DNA of 64,000 bases. Origin: Cercis canadensis (lineage: Eukaryota; Streptophyta; Magnoliopsida; Fabales; Fabaceae). Below, piece after piece: positions 1-12,261 of the stretch. The stretch is from the NCBI GenBank assembly GCA_003255065.1, contig QAOA01008462.1, positions 124,001 through 188,000 of the forward strand, given 5' to 3'. The notes beneath the pieces are model-generated. The model was not told the origin of the DNA. It saw only the letters and a program-made list of their open reading frames with translations, and did no database searches. Numbering within the stretch: the first letter of the stretch is position 1; each line of letters begins with the position of its first letter. The position numbers and the translations under genes are program-made.

Positions 1-541
1 TCAATTCTTGATAAGATGATGTTAACCTTGATATTCCTATAATGACTAACCAAGACTGTGGACTGTGGAATTGTAATTGTGAGGGAATATCTAATTCCAA
101 CATTACTTGAAACTGATCCGTCGGCAGACTCTGCACTTGGCACCATCCTGAGATAAACACACTAATATTCTCCTTTTTTTTTCCCCCCTTCAGCTCCGAA
201 ATGTCTAAAATGATGACACTAATATTCTCAAGATTGTTATCCCTTGCCCAACAACCTCGGCCTTTCACGAGAGTTGATTTGGCTATTTCAGGCTCAGGGT
301 AGATCCAACGTTTATTTATTGGTCCAGGTTCTCCCAGTTCCCCGGAAACCTCAAACAGCAAGCATTCTCCATTGACATCAAATTGAAATGTGTCGTGGAC
401 TCGTGCTAAAAAGCAAAATGGGAATGGTGGCCCCGCCCAATTGGGAGTTGAAACAACACCACCCCCAACCCCGCGGCAAAAAAAAAAAAAGAGGGTGCAA
501 ACAAACCTAAGTTGGTACCACATTGACACCACGAACCACAT
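1..541 (-). CDS. Unidentified open reading frame, truncated at left edge
   Basis: On the minus strand the frame is open from an ATG at 541 (a second in-frame ATG is at 523) to base 1, about 180 codons without a stop, which is long for such AT-rich DNA. The part between about 408 and 191 reads most like protein, with a stretch including RWIYPEPE and a further stretch with CWARDN and ENISVII. A good splice acceptor (pyrimidines then TTTTTAG) lies at 409, so the real exon may begin there. A 14-bp direct repeat (GAGAATATTAGTGT) occurs near 235 and 168, so an intron could lie between the copies. I do not recognise the family. It lies downstream of ASY3 on the same strand with only about 200 bp between its first ATG and the ASY3 stop, leaving little room for upstream exons. 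It could be a small gene continuing left, a gene fragment, or chance. Confidence 0.33.
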   Translation of the reverse strand, partial: MWFVVSMWYQLRFVCTLFFFFCRGVGGGVVSTPNWAGPPFPFCFLARVHDTFQFDVNGECLLFEVSGELGEPGPINKRWIYPEPEIAKSTLVKGRGCWARDNNLENISVIILDISELKGGKKKENISVFISGWCQVQSLPTDQFQVMLELDIPSQLQFHSPQSWLVIIGISRLTSSYQEL

Positions 542-745
542 TTACAGATGATCTAAATTCATAGGAAATATTAGTAAGTTTACACTTACACTTAATTATA
601 AAAAGAGAAAATGGAACAATTAAAATTTTAAGATGTTGACTCAGTCTCTTAACTATACTGAATCTTAAGCATATAGTGAAATCTCATGGCCTCCGCTCAC
701 TACTATGCAAGGCTCCAAAATTGCAAGCAATCGGCAGAAATCTCA

Positions 746-3700
746 TCAATTTAGGATACCCTCTTTCATACACATAGCCATTACGTGCTTCAATTGGAGC
801 AATTTTCCCCTTGCCAACTGCGATCAATCAGGAGTACAAAATCAGTAAATACAAGATACACAAACTTCCCTTTACAACAAACCCCCCTCCCCACCCAAAA
901 GAAAAGCAGAACTAAATTCAATAAATAAATAAAAGAACGACAACAGATTAGCTGGACCAGTAAGATATCGAACGATATGTTCAATGGGCATTAAAGGGAA
1001 TCAAAACAATGCTTGGTTCTGAATATTATTAGTGCCAAGAAACGTGACATGACAAGAAAATTAATGAAGCTTATGATATCTTTGCAAGTGCAACCCAAAA
1101 CGACTGGCTATCCTCAATCACTCTATGCATCCTTCAGTGCGGTTAGTCTTGCGGCCAATCACTCAAGTGTAATTAAACGCAATAGCATATGGTACAGTGT
1201 ACTAATACAGTTGCACTCCGATAAGCAAGCAAACAGCTAAGGACTAACCACCAACAAGTCAGATAAAAGCAGTGAAAAGCTAGCACGACAACATATAACT
1301 TGCACAGATAGTAGAAAACTTGCCTCCTGGATGGCTGTGATTTTCCTCTGAGCATCATTGAGTTGGGTCTCCACTGCTGCTTCAACTTGCGATAGAAGCT
1401 TCCTATGTGACACTCCTGTCATACAAGATAGTCAAAAAGTGGCCACAACGAATCTATAATGCCGATGAAGTGCTAATCCTTTTTTATTGTCTTTTAAACA
1501 AGAGTTTGACCTAGAAACTCCACCAAACATACTGCCTTACTGAGCTAAGGTGGCTGCCAGTCTAATTTTTCAAAGCAAACTGCCCGCATTTGTTTCCAAA
1601 ACATTTTAAAAGCCATTTGACTGCAGATACGAATTTGCAAGCCCAATCATTTTTGCAGCATGACACATTGTAACCAAGCTAGTAGGAATCGTTTACATAC
1701 AAAAACTCTGAAAACACATTAATTGATAGAAATGACAACTTCAGCCATGGATTCTAGATTTGAAACAATCTGCTTTTATTCGCTCGCTAATGATTGAGTA
1801 GAATTCCCCCCCCCNNNNNNNNCCCCCCCCCCTTTGTCTTCCTCCAAAGTGATACGGCGTCCACCTCTTTGTAATCATGGAAACTTAACAAGCTTCCAGT
1901 CGATAGCTTTATCAGTTAGTGATTTAGTAACTCAATGACATTCAATCAGTCTAAGTTAATTTCAAGAACGAGTTAATACCATATTCCAAAGACCAAAAGC
2001 TCAAGAAGAGGACAGTAATGACATCACCTAGAAACTAATACCTAATGGTCAAGTGCATCCACCCAAAGTGTGTTTACATCTCCAAATCTCTGAAACCAAA
2101 ATGAAATTATCAAGCCAATGAACTCAAATTTCTAGAGATTATTCAGCCTTTCTCTCAACCACTACTTCATAAAGTAGTTGAAGAAAATTTCCTTTAAAGT
2201 CATTATCGTTAGTGTTCTAAGTTCTAACAGTTTATGAGTATCAGGTTGCTTGTTAGTAAGATCTACGGCACAACTTTAGGCAGATGGCAAACTTTAAAAG
2301 TAAAATTAAATTAAATGCAGTATACAAACGAGCTGACATTTTAAAGGTACATCAAAAGGACATAGAATTTCCCTTACTTTGCTTTTCCAAGGCACCCTTT
2401 ATCTCTATCTGGTCTGCCTCAAGACCTTCAACAGTGCTTCTGCAATCCTGGAGGTGAAGATTAACCTCTTCCTTGAATTTTTCGTGGATCAACCTCAGTT
2501 GCCTCTGATGGTCTACATTATTTTTTGGGGGGAATCGGGCAGAAGAAAAAGTACAGAAGGGGAGGGGAAAAAAAGGAGGAAACATCTTCTGGGTCAAAGC
2601 ACAAACATAATCATACATGACAGAAAAAAAAACAAGGGGAAAACAATGCATATGAAATAATGTGGTTGAGAGATAATATAAAATACAGAGTGGAGATATT
2701 TGCTGAATTAGAAAGGCCTGTTTATAAAAGCAACAAACTGTAGAAGTAATCAGTGGAAGATCCAATTCAAGAATTCCCTGAATAGCCTCATACTATCACT
2801 TTTTTCTCTTGTCTCTCTCTCTTTTTTTTTTGTAACTTGTTCCTTTCTCTTCTTTTTGACAAGTGTGTTTATGACTTTCATCATGAGAATTACTCCGATG
2901 TATTCTTATAATTATTATACCATGTTTTGATGGAACTTACTCATTCGTGCCAAAACATATTTGAGTTATTTGATTTTGTCTCAATTCTAAGCATATTTTC
3001 TGTATTCTATCAATTTCTAGATTTTGATTCACTTGCAAAATAAGGATTCTAACATTTTGCATGCTATTGAAGAGAACATTAAGTACCAAACATAATTGCT
3101 GCTTCGTTTAGAAGGTTTTTGAATGCAATTAAAGGGATCATTAAGCGCCATACAAGGTTTATGAAGTGAAACACTGTTGCTGGTTGACATCATTATTATC
3201 TCAATTTGGATAGAAGAAACTTGAACTTGAATTTAAAAGCAAATAGAAATGAAGAAGGATATACGAAGCAACTAGACTAGTTGAATTTAAACATATTAAA
3301 ATTCAAGTAAACATCCAGCTGCAAATTCCGTACCTTCAAAGCTTGTTTCTAGCCGTTTTCTCTTTGATTTACCAAGACTCATTAACTTCTCTCTGAAACA
3401 TATTTTTTAAAAACAAAACATTAAAAATATTATATCTTAAACTTAAACATCCATCAATCTTATATACTTACATGTCTGTTTGAATCTGGGAATGGACATT
3501 CTGCAGCTGCATATTTATCTCTTCAACAACACACATCAAAATTTCTGAGGTTTTCTGACTTGTCACTGACTTAAGTTTGCTCTTAAGTCTTCCCAATTCC
3601 AACGCAAACAGTTCAACAGCCCTAAATATTGTTAAGAATCATACCAATTAAAAGATGATAACAATATGAATAGAAATATAGAATTTTGTATTTTGAACAA

Positions 3701-6700
3701 CTCATTAATCAATTCACAGCGGAGAAAGAGAAAATACCTTGAAAATCCATCCTTAAGGTTCTGCTCTGAAGCTTCATGGATCCAATCATTTTCTCCTATC
3801 CCTATTCATTTGTACAGAAAAGAGAACAAGTTAAATCAGAAAGATTGCATATACGAGAACAGTACTATAATTAATTTGGAAATAAAATAACATGTACAAA
3901 GTGAAGTTCTGCCTTTTGAAGAGGGTGAAGCAGGACGGCTATCAATAAATTTAATGCCGTCATGACTTCGCAGCCTTTTGATGGGATAAAGTATTGAAGT
4001 TTGCTTCTCAGCGCTACCTCTTTCTCTTGAACCTACACTGACAGCGTTTAGATAAAATTAAGCGTGGTGCTGACTTGAAAGAACAGTACAGAAGGAAAGG
4101 AAAGAACATAAAACTTGGTCATACAGATAGTGCAGCTAAAGTAGACCATCAAATACATCTTATAACCTACAAATAGGCCTTTACGAAGAGTATGCCACAT
4201 CATATTCCCTGCTACTAGTAACATAACAATTATAGATGATAAACTTTCAGCATTTTCCTGGCCTACCAGGTCCAATTCTGTACATTCCATCTATCACAAG
4301 TTTCATCAATCAACTGGAGGCTCTATATGACAATTATATTGATATGTTAACAGAGATAGAAAGCCATGATTGTGCTTCATACATCTGCTTATCTTTACCA
4401 GTGTGGAATTTTTTTTTTTTTTGAAGATGATCCTTTCAAAACAAGAAATTGAGCAGTTGTAAGGGACTAGTGGACACATTAAACAGATCTACTCTAAGGT
4501 TACATAAGCATCAGTCACACAAAAAACTGATATTGACATAGGATATGAAGGACTGAGTACATACTATAAAGATCTCTGTGGTAGGTATTAAAATAATATA
4601 ATTTTCTACCAACTGCCTGTATTCCAAGAGCACATTACATAAGAAATGGGCTATCCCACCTTAAGGTCGATTCCAGAACAAGTGATACTCAAATTAGAAG
4701 CTGCCACTCTTTAAAATCCTATGAAACATGTATTTACTAGTGAAATGAGTAATTCAGAACTGTGCTTCATTATTGTATGATTGACATACTCATTATTTAC
4801 TATGGCTAATGAGATCTAAAATATTAGCATTCTTCTTTTAGCTTCTGCTGTGCTACTTCCCATGTACATAGAATTTTGAAAGCATTTTTAGTTTCAGTGC
4901 AGAAAGCCAAAAGTAGAGTAACAATAGATTTAGTTTTAACTTTAAGACAAATGGATATCAAAATAAGGCTGTTAAAAGGAAGTACATCAAATTCTCCAAA
5001 ATGCATCTATTAAAAAATTAGAGAGTCTATAAGTGAATATATATATCCTTGATGAAAGACGAACCTTCTTGAGATCCCTCAAACTTCCTCTCTTCAGATA
5101 GTGAATCAGACAAACCATCCTCCTCTTCATTCTCCTTGACAAAAGATGCTGCTTTTCTGGGAAGAGAATCCTTGAGCTCCTCCATGTCCTGAAGCTTAAT
5201 AAGGAAACACAAAAGGGAAACACAATACAGCTGCTTGAAGACCAACAGACATAAAATTATCAAATTGATACCTCAGAGTGATAAGGATACAAAAGACAGC
5301 CTTTGTGCCCTTGATCTGTTACAGTCTGGCTCCATAGTCTGGAAAGTCCTTAAATTGAGAATAGCTCCCAGAGAAAATCTTCTCTCACTTGATGCTGGGC
5401 TACTAACAGCATTCACCATTTGGTCTGTTTTTGGCGTTGAGCTGGGGGAAGAAGAACTTAAAGTAGGTTTCTCAAGTCGAAATGAAGGACTTTGAAAATT
5501 ATCTTGTAGATCAGAAACATGCTCTACTACTGGAATATTCCTATCTTCCTCCTGTTTTCCATTTGCTGAACCCTCCCGTTCTCCATGATGTGTCTTGTTT
5601 ATTGTTGGTGACTGGCAAAATTCTTTTTCTTGGAGAAGCAAGGCTGTCTGAGGGCACTCTTTCTGATGATCAGATAAGCAACCTTGAAATCCTCCCATTT
5701 GATTTCCAAGTGAAAATGTTTCCCCATCATGCCGTCGTATATCAGTCTTTGAAGTTTCTCGGCAAAGTTTATCTCCACCATCATTTTCAGGGGAGCAGAG
5801 CTTAAGTGGCCCAGTTCTGGAACTTTTTCTCTGGCTCTTCTTCCTCAAAGACATTGAGGAACCGCCATCCAGAAAAGCACTTTGCCTCGCAGTCCATCTT
5901 TCTTCAAAATAGAAGATATTTTTTTCTTGATATTTCTCTTTGTCTCTTGAAGATGGGCCGCTTTTACTTTTTGTTGGTCGAATTTTGGTTGACGCTCTCT
6001 TTCGGCTCAAAGAACGAGTTGTTGGCCTCTTATTAGCATGATCAGGATTTTCAGAATCAGTTTCTATCGTATCCGAGTTCTGCCTGGTCTTAACAAATCT
6101 ATCATCCTTCTTGTCAAACCGCTGCTCAGGCAGCAAACTTTCCTCATCCATGTTGCGAGTTTGAGAACCTGAACACTGAGTCCTAGGTGAGGAAGTGGTT
6201 CCTAATATTTCGCAAAGCTTCATTCTCAAATTTTCTGTTCTGTTTTCTTTGTTACTTCTTTTACCCTCCCGCTTGGCTTTATGAGATTCGATGACTTCAT
6301 TTGCAGTTGCGAATGTAAGTTCCTCTACCCTTTCAGTGGTTACATCCTTCATTCCCTCTATTTTGCTGGTAAAACCGTCTAACTTCTTCTGGTTGCAATC
6401 ACTGGAATGAAAAATTAAAGTCTGCTTTGAGCAATGCTGAACCGAACTTTTCGCAGGCTCACACTCTACTCCATCGGGTGTGTCCTGTCTCCCACTAGAG
6501 ACTAGTAAATTAGACTTTTCCATCAGGTTTGCTCGAAGAATGGTCTCAGAAGTAGGTTTTCTTTGGTATAAGGATCTAGTGATCCGTGAACACTTTATCT
6601 CTTCTGGACCTCCAGTTTGCTTCATATTAAAGGAAGCAGTCACTCCTTTAATCTTGCTTTTTTCTCCAATGAAAGTTCCCGCGTTAGATGTTACCCTTTC

Positions 6701-7232
6701 TGTATTTGGCATAATAACCTCGTCTCGTTTCGTGGCTCCATATCTTGTGTTAGCTGCAGAATCTACCAGAACTCCTATGGAGATTTTCCTTGACTGGCTA
6801 GATGGATGAATATTGCTGGCAAAACTCCGATTGTCACTAGTTTGCTTCTGAATACATAATACAAATCCATGAATATCTAGACTTTTTTTCCTCTAAAGAA
6901 TTAAAATACTCAAACTCAAAAGTCAGAAATTGATCATACCCTGTGATAAAAAAAGAATGATAAAGCCCATTTCCTATTTATTTAAATTTTCCTTCAATTT
7001 ATAAAGAATATTTAAACTATATTTGAATAAGAACAATTGTCAGGAACGAGTTAAATATCAGCCAAACAGGATTTACACATCAATAAACCTAATCAATTAT
7101 GAAATTTTAGATTATAAATGAAATATTCAAGAACGCAGTCATAGTGATCAAACTAATCCTTCTCCATAAAGAAGTCCCCAGAGAAAGATTGCCACTTACG
7201 TCATGCCAACTTTGATGCGCTTCAACGCCCAT
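746..7232 (-). CDS. ASY3: Meiotic chromosome axis protein ASY3 (PAIR3 homologue)
   Basis: Coiled-coil protein of the meiotic chromosome axis; in plants it recruits the HORMA protein ASY1 and, with ASY4, supports crossover formation and synapsis. Ten coding exons, all minus: 7232-7200, 6847-5291, 5188-5065, 4032-3898, 3801-3738, 3621-3472, 3392-3334, 2512-2378, 1415-1324, 817-746. Phases agree throughout and give 806 residues, close to the Arabidopsis protein. Residues 19-40 hold the conserved SSQSRKISIG segment typical of the ASY3/PAIR3 N-terminus, where the ASY1-binding motif lies. The middle (about 60-560) is Ser/Lys/Glu-rich and probably disordered. From about residue 640 to the end it is a charged heptad-like coiled coil (LGKSKRKRLET, RQLRLIHEKF, HRKLLSQVEAA). 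Exon 9 ends in a GC donor, and exon 2 uses a weak GTATCC donor chosen because it keeps frame and precedes an in-frame TGA. The 5' leader is spliced (donor at 7875). Confidence 0.93.
1815..1822. other. Assembly gap (8 N) in a poly-C tract
   Basis: Eight N are flanked by runs of C inside the ASY3 intron between exons 9 and 8. The flanks are not otherwise duplicated. This is probably a homopolymer that could not be read through, with no effect on the coding sequence. Confidence 0.9.
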
Positions 7233-7875
7233 TTTTCGCAGTTTCAGCTATGAGGAGACACAAGCACGAACAGCATTAACAGGCCTGAAAAGTAAAAGCC
7301 AGAATTCTTAAAGATATAAGGAGGGGGGAAGAAAAGAACACATCTACATGAGCTCAGTTTAGTTACTCAGGAAAAAGATAGGACAAATTCATTACTCGTG
7401 ACCCAAAGGACCAAAGTCTCCATTCAAGTCAGCATAATTAAGAAGGGGTTTCAATTCAGCTACAGACCATTAGGTTCAGAAGTTTCTTCTCATCCTTGCG
7501 TTTCTCAGCAGCCAAACAGATTGCCAATAGTAATCTAACGATTTAAAAGGAAAAATGCACGGATAGCGGACGGAACTAATAACGGATCGAAACTCATAAA
7601 CACGAAAATCAAAACAAAATTTCAATATTAACTTCAATTACCCAAAATACCTTAAGATTTAGAACTGAAGGATCAAAGTAGCCGGCAATCAAACCCTTAA
7701 GAAAGAGAAATTCAAAATTTAAGAAATGCGGGGAGGAATCTACACCGACCAAAATTTGATTTCAACTGTTCAAACGAGCGGCGAACTACAACATAAATTT
7801 GATTTCAAACCCTATGAATCAAAATCAGTTTAGAATGGAAGAGTGAGATTGACGAGAGAATTGAGGAAAACTTAC

Positions 7876-8093
7876 CTGTGGCGTTGCTCCGGCGCTGATA
7901 AATTGAACGTTGAAACCTCCGTTTTCAAATTTTAGATGAAGTTTCAACTGAATGAATCTAAATCTCAATTGAATGAACCGAAATAGAGCATGAGGCAGTG
8001 ATGGAGAAAGAGAGAGCGAGGGCATATGGAGTAGTGATTTCCGTGATCACCAAATTTTAGCTGCGACGAAGAAAGGGAGATAATGGCGGGAAA
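7876..8093 (-). promoter_or_regulatory. ASY3 leader exon and proximal promoter with E2F-like site
   Basis: A strong splice donor (CACAG then GTAAGT) at 7876/7875 on the minus strand defines a non-coding first exon of ASY3, probably starting near 8040. Just upstream, 8085-8093 reads TTTCCCGCC on the minus strand, a match to the plant E2F consensus that marks S-phase and early-meiosis genes. The transcription start is inferred, not seen. Confidence 0.5.
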
Positions 8094-8094
8094 A

Positions 8095-9480
8095 TACAAA
8101 TATGCGTTTTACTTTTATATGGAAGGCCAAACCGAATGCCCTCAGAGTCAGAGCTATATAATGAGCATGATGCGCGTTGGGATTGGGAGTGACTTTTCAC
8201 TGTGTGGACGAGAATACCCCTGCGTGACAATAAAGCTATGGTTGAAATTTATTTTTCTCAACAAATTTAGCTGCCAAAAGTCGTCATTCGTCATTTATAA
8301 ATAAAAATTACTCGTTAGTCATAGCAACAGTACTATTCTATCACTATTTTTTTTTCGGCCTTGTATTATTTTATCACTTAAAAAATTATAAATATAAATA
8401 GAATTCTCTTTTTAAGTGAAAATAGTTAAAATAATTATGGATTGAGGATTTACAGCTCAAATTTTGATAAAACATATACAAATAATCAGTCCTTGTTCCT
8501 ATAGCAGTTGTAGTTGTAGAAGGAAGTTCTTCAACATTCAATTCTACCATGACAGAAACAATAAAACTCATTTAATTTATAATTTTGCCAAGAGTATTAT
8601 TGTGTGACAGTGTGAATAAATTTTATACGATTACCTAATTTCGTGTTGTCAAGTATAAAGAAAAAATATTTTAATCAATAAAGATGTTAATTACTTTTAA
8701 TGAGTAACACTTTTTTATTTGCCAATTGTATATAAATTCTTACACTAATAATGAATTAAATTTAAATTTATTTTCAAAACATATAAAGTTGGCCTTATAG
8801 TTGTTTTATTGTTTAAAAAAATATTACTACTATTACTTAATTTTTTTTGTCTTATTAAGTGGACGTATTTTGTTTTAAATCATTCATCATGGTTCATTAA
8901 AAATTAAAGAAAATCATTGTTTAGTTTTAAAAATTAAAAGAAAATATAATTTAATTCTAAACATGAAAGAGTTTTAATTTAATTATTTTTATATTATATA
9001 AAATATTTAAAATATCTCTTATTATTATGTTATTTTATATATGTAATTATTTTATTTATTTTTAAATATAATAACTACATAAATAAACAAAATAACCATA
9101 TAGTATCAAAAAAATAACTATATATATAAATAAAATAATCATATAACACCAACAAATATTTTAAACATTTTACATAATATGAAAAAAAAAACTAAATTAT
9201 TTATTTATTTTATTTTGGACATTTTCTATTTTTAAAACGTCAGTTCTTTAATTTTAAAAACGCATGTTATCAGTTACAATTTTTAAAACTCAGTTGAAAG
9301 CACTTAACCAAACAAGTTTGTGTTATAGTTTTTAAAAACAGAAAGCTGATTCCCAAACAGTTTACCAAACAGACCCTTGAGCTTTCAAGTACATCCCATC
9401 AAGCCATCAATATCAAAATATGGTACATACAAAATTGAATAACCCTCCCCGGCTCCCCCTCTTAAGGCCCATAGACACGT
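8095..9480. repeat. AT-rich spacer with a degenerate inverted repeat
   Basis: There is no gene here. From about 8910 to 9270 the left half (TTTTATATTATATAAAATAT region near 8990) pairs imperfectly with the right half (near 9160-9180), giving a long AT-rich hairpin. This is consistent with an old inverted-repeat transposon. The ends are not clear and I could not define a target-site duplication. The outer right flank (9250-9380) is rich in TTTTTAAAA and CCAAACAG motifs often seen in such elements. Confidence 0.4.
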
Positions 9481-9673
9481 TTTCTGCTGGATAACTTGGA
9501 TGAAGCCCAAACATAGGAAAGGAGCGGCTCCAAAATTGCGGTGGAACCTACAAAATTGTCAATACTCCACCAATTTTGCTTCTCTTCAATATTTGCCCAG
9601 CAGAAGGCATTGCTAACCAGCAAGAGTATCATAGAATTGAAACTTCTGATGTATCAACTAGGCTTCTTCTCGG

Positions 9674-12261
9674 TCATAATGTCTTCTCAAGAATGATACA
9701 CCAGTTTGATTTGTCAAAAAACCGATCAACAACTTTAGCACTGTTTATTCCAGATGCTAACCTGCACAAAAGTAAGGCCAAAAAAAAAAAGGTTATAAAT
9801 CAGTTTATGCATCTTGCAGAAATGAGCATGTTACATCAAAACATAGTAAACAAGAGATTGCCATCCCCCTTCTCTCTGGTAGACTTTCTTTTAGAGATTG
9901 CCAACCATTGACAGATAGAATCGCTCGAAGAATTTATTCATGGGGTGCAAGGAAACTCACCTTTGCTGGCCGAGTTCAATTAATTCAGTCAGTTCTTTTT
10001 GGTATCTAAGCTTAATGAAGCAGTATTTTCATTCGTCCTAAAAAGGTGATCAAAGTGAGTTGGGTTGATTGCTGTAAACCAAGAGCTGAGGGTGGTTTGG
10101 AGATTAAATCTCTAGCTGACTGGAATAGAGCTGCTATTTTAAAGCACATTTGGAATCTCTTTGCCAATTCTGGTTCCTTATGGGTTGCTTGGGTACACTG
10201 TTATTTGTTGAGGGGAAAAAGCTTTTGGGCTGTCAAATCCCTCAGGACTGTTCTTGGAGTTGGAGACAAATCCTTAAACACCGGGACCTAGCTAAAAGAT
10301 TTTTAAAAGTTGTTATTGGTGATGGCTGCAACACCTTTCTTTGGTATGATCATTGGCTGCCCGTAGATAGATATGGTCCTAGAATTATTTCTGAAGCCAG
10401 AAGTAACCCTACTGCTAAAGTCAGCAATGTATTATCTTCTACCTTAAGCTAATCTCTCATCCATTTAGCTTGGAAGGCTACTGTGTACCATGTTTGGAGA
10501 GAGAGAAATAATAGATGTTATGGTAGTTCCTTTTGTACTGAGGAACAACATGTGAGGAGGATTTGTAGCGATGTTAAATATAGCCTTTTATCTTCCTCCT
10601 TCAAGGGTGCTGCTGTTAAGGGACCTTTGTAGGAGATGGGATATTAGTTAGTATTCAAGTGTGATGCTGTGTTTTTTGTACTTGTACAGGAGTCCCTGTT
10701 TGTTCTTTTTGATGCAATAAAAATTTGATCCATCAAAAAAACACTTTATACCTTGAACTGCTTTTACTAACTCTAATGTCTCAATCCTTTTCTTTTTTAT
10801 AAGAAAAGAAAATCTCATTAGAAAGAGACGAAGTGCAAGATTGGAGCACAAGATATCCTGCTCATCAAGACCGAAAAAATAATAAAGATAAGAAAACAGG
10901 GAAAAGAACAACAGCTCAAAAAAGTTTCCTAATCCTTTTGCAAGACTATCATCAGAATTCCCCTCAAAAACCATTTTCTTAAAACCACAAAGAAACCAAG
11001 AACATGATCCTTTCCCAAACTAACGTCTTAGTCTTATCCCATTGTGTTTATGCAACCCATATTTCTAGGACAAACTGCATTTTATTATATACTTAAGTTG
11101 CAATTAGAATAAGAGAATGATTTGTAAAATATGATTAATAAAACAAGGATTCGATAATGAACATTTATTTAATATTAAAACAGACAGATTTTCATGGGGA
11201 AAGAGTTACCTTTCAAGCTCGCCTTCACTAAAAACATGATAATATCTGTTATACACTACAGCACCCTTTTTGTCATCTTTTGTTGCCAGACCATTAGCAA
11301 GAGCATGAGCAGAAGCACCACTGATTTCAGCCCGATGATAAGGTAAATGCCATGGAACAAAATATTCCTGTTGATTCTTGATATTCTTTTCATCTTTCAG
11401 ATCCATAATTTGCTGAATTTTCTCAGTTGAACACTCCTTAGAAACTTTCATTTGCTCACCTGAGCTACTCTCCTCACTTTCTGGGATGCTTTCTAATGTT
11501 ACGGATGAAGGGATCCGGGCATGAGGACTTCCCGGTCCTATCCACTCTTCAACATACTTTTCTGGAAGTGGTGTCCATTTGGTAACCAATGATCTATCCT
11601 CTTGTTCTACAGCCCAAACGGTTATAAGAACGAGGCCACCCCTTTTAACAACTCGGACTAATTCTTCTATTGCTTTTCTCCTTCTATTTTCAGTACTTAG
11701 ATGATGTAACACAGCTATAGAGATCGCTGAATCACCAAAACCAGTTCTATAAGGAAGATTTACAGCATCTGCAACTAAAACTTCATGCCCTCTATCTGTG
11801 CAGATTTTACTTAGGGAAGGGCTTATATCACATCCTATAAAATAGCAATCATGATTTAAACCTAAGTATTTTCCATTGCCACATCCTGCATCCAGGACAA
11901 GAGATCCTCGAGGCAAAGACGACAAAAATGCGGCAACCTTTGGCCACTTAGCAAACCGGGTGGAACTAAAATGGGGAGCAATAGCATCGTAAACATGATG
12001 TACATACTTCTTTTCAATTTCTGGGGTGGATTGTACACTTGTGGATGAGGTGTTTGGATTCTCACTGACTGATAAGGAATCCGTAATGCATGGTTCTCCA
12101 TTGGGAGCAAGAGTACAGTGAGTAGAAGCCACTTTTACATTGATGTCTTTCATTGTACCAAATCCTGAATGATAGATGCAACCACTAAAGGCAACAAGCA
12201 GACCAAGGGCTTCCCTCGGTTTACAAAGAAATCTACTTGCTTTTAGAACATTAAGAACCAT
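9674..12261 (-). CDS. TRM9: TRM9-like tRNA (carboxymethyluridine) methyltransferase
   Basis: SAM-dependent methyltransferase of the TRM9/ALKBH8 family, expected to methylate carboxymethyl-uridine at the wobble position of tRNAs to mcm5U, with TRM112 as partner. Two coding exons: 12261-11210 and 9761-9674, joined in phase to 379 residues. Seen in the protein: a family N-terminal block (YDAIAPHFSSTR at 91-102), SAM motif I LDAGCGNGKYL (123-133), the GCDIS acidic loop (143-147), AVLHHL (183-188) and a VKRGGLVLI post-motif (205-213). The last 29 residues, ending FFDKSNWCIILEKTL, sit on a separate exon beyond an intron of about 1.45 kb. The start at 12261 follows a 5' leader acceptor near 12284; an internal Met at residue 37 is an alternative. 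Residues 1-36 are hydrophobic in part and could be a leader. It is divergently arranged with PPOX. Confidence 0.9.
9885..10740 (+). mobile_element. Decayed LINE (non-LTR retrotransposon) 3' fragment
   Basis: Plus-strand remnants of a plant L1-type reverse transcriptase lie inside the last intron of the TRM9-like gene, antisense to it. Piece one (about 9897-10008) has the C-terminal RT segment with CQPLTDRIARRI and FAGRVQLIQS, then a stop. Piece two (about 10040-10450) has the region after the RT core with KVSWVDCC, EGGLEIKSLADWNRAA and, in another frame, GDGCNTFLWYDHW. Piece three (about 10465-10560) has AWKATVYHVWRERNNR. Sequence between pieces one and two is missing, and frames shift at least twice, so it is dead. 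The 3' end is near an A-rich tail at 10718-10741. No target-site duplication was identified. Confidence 0.85.

Noticed and set aside
9576-9911. Plus-strand open frame of 111 codons
   Set aside because: It overlaps the last exon of the TRM9-like gene on the other strand and the start of the LINE; no coherent protein.
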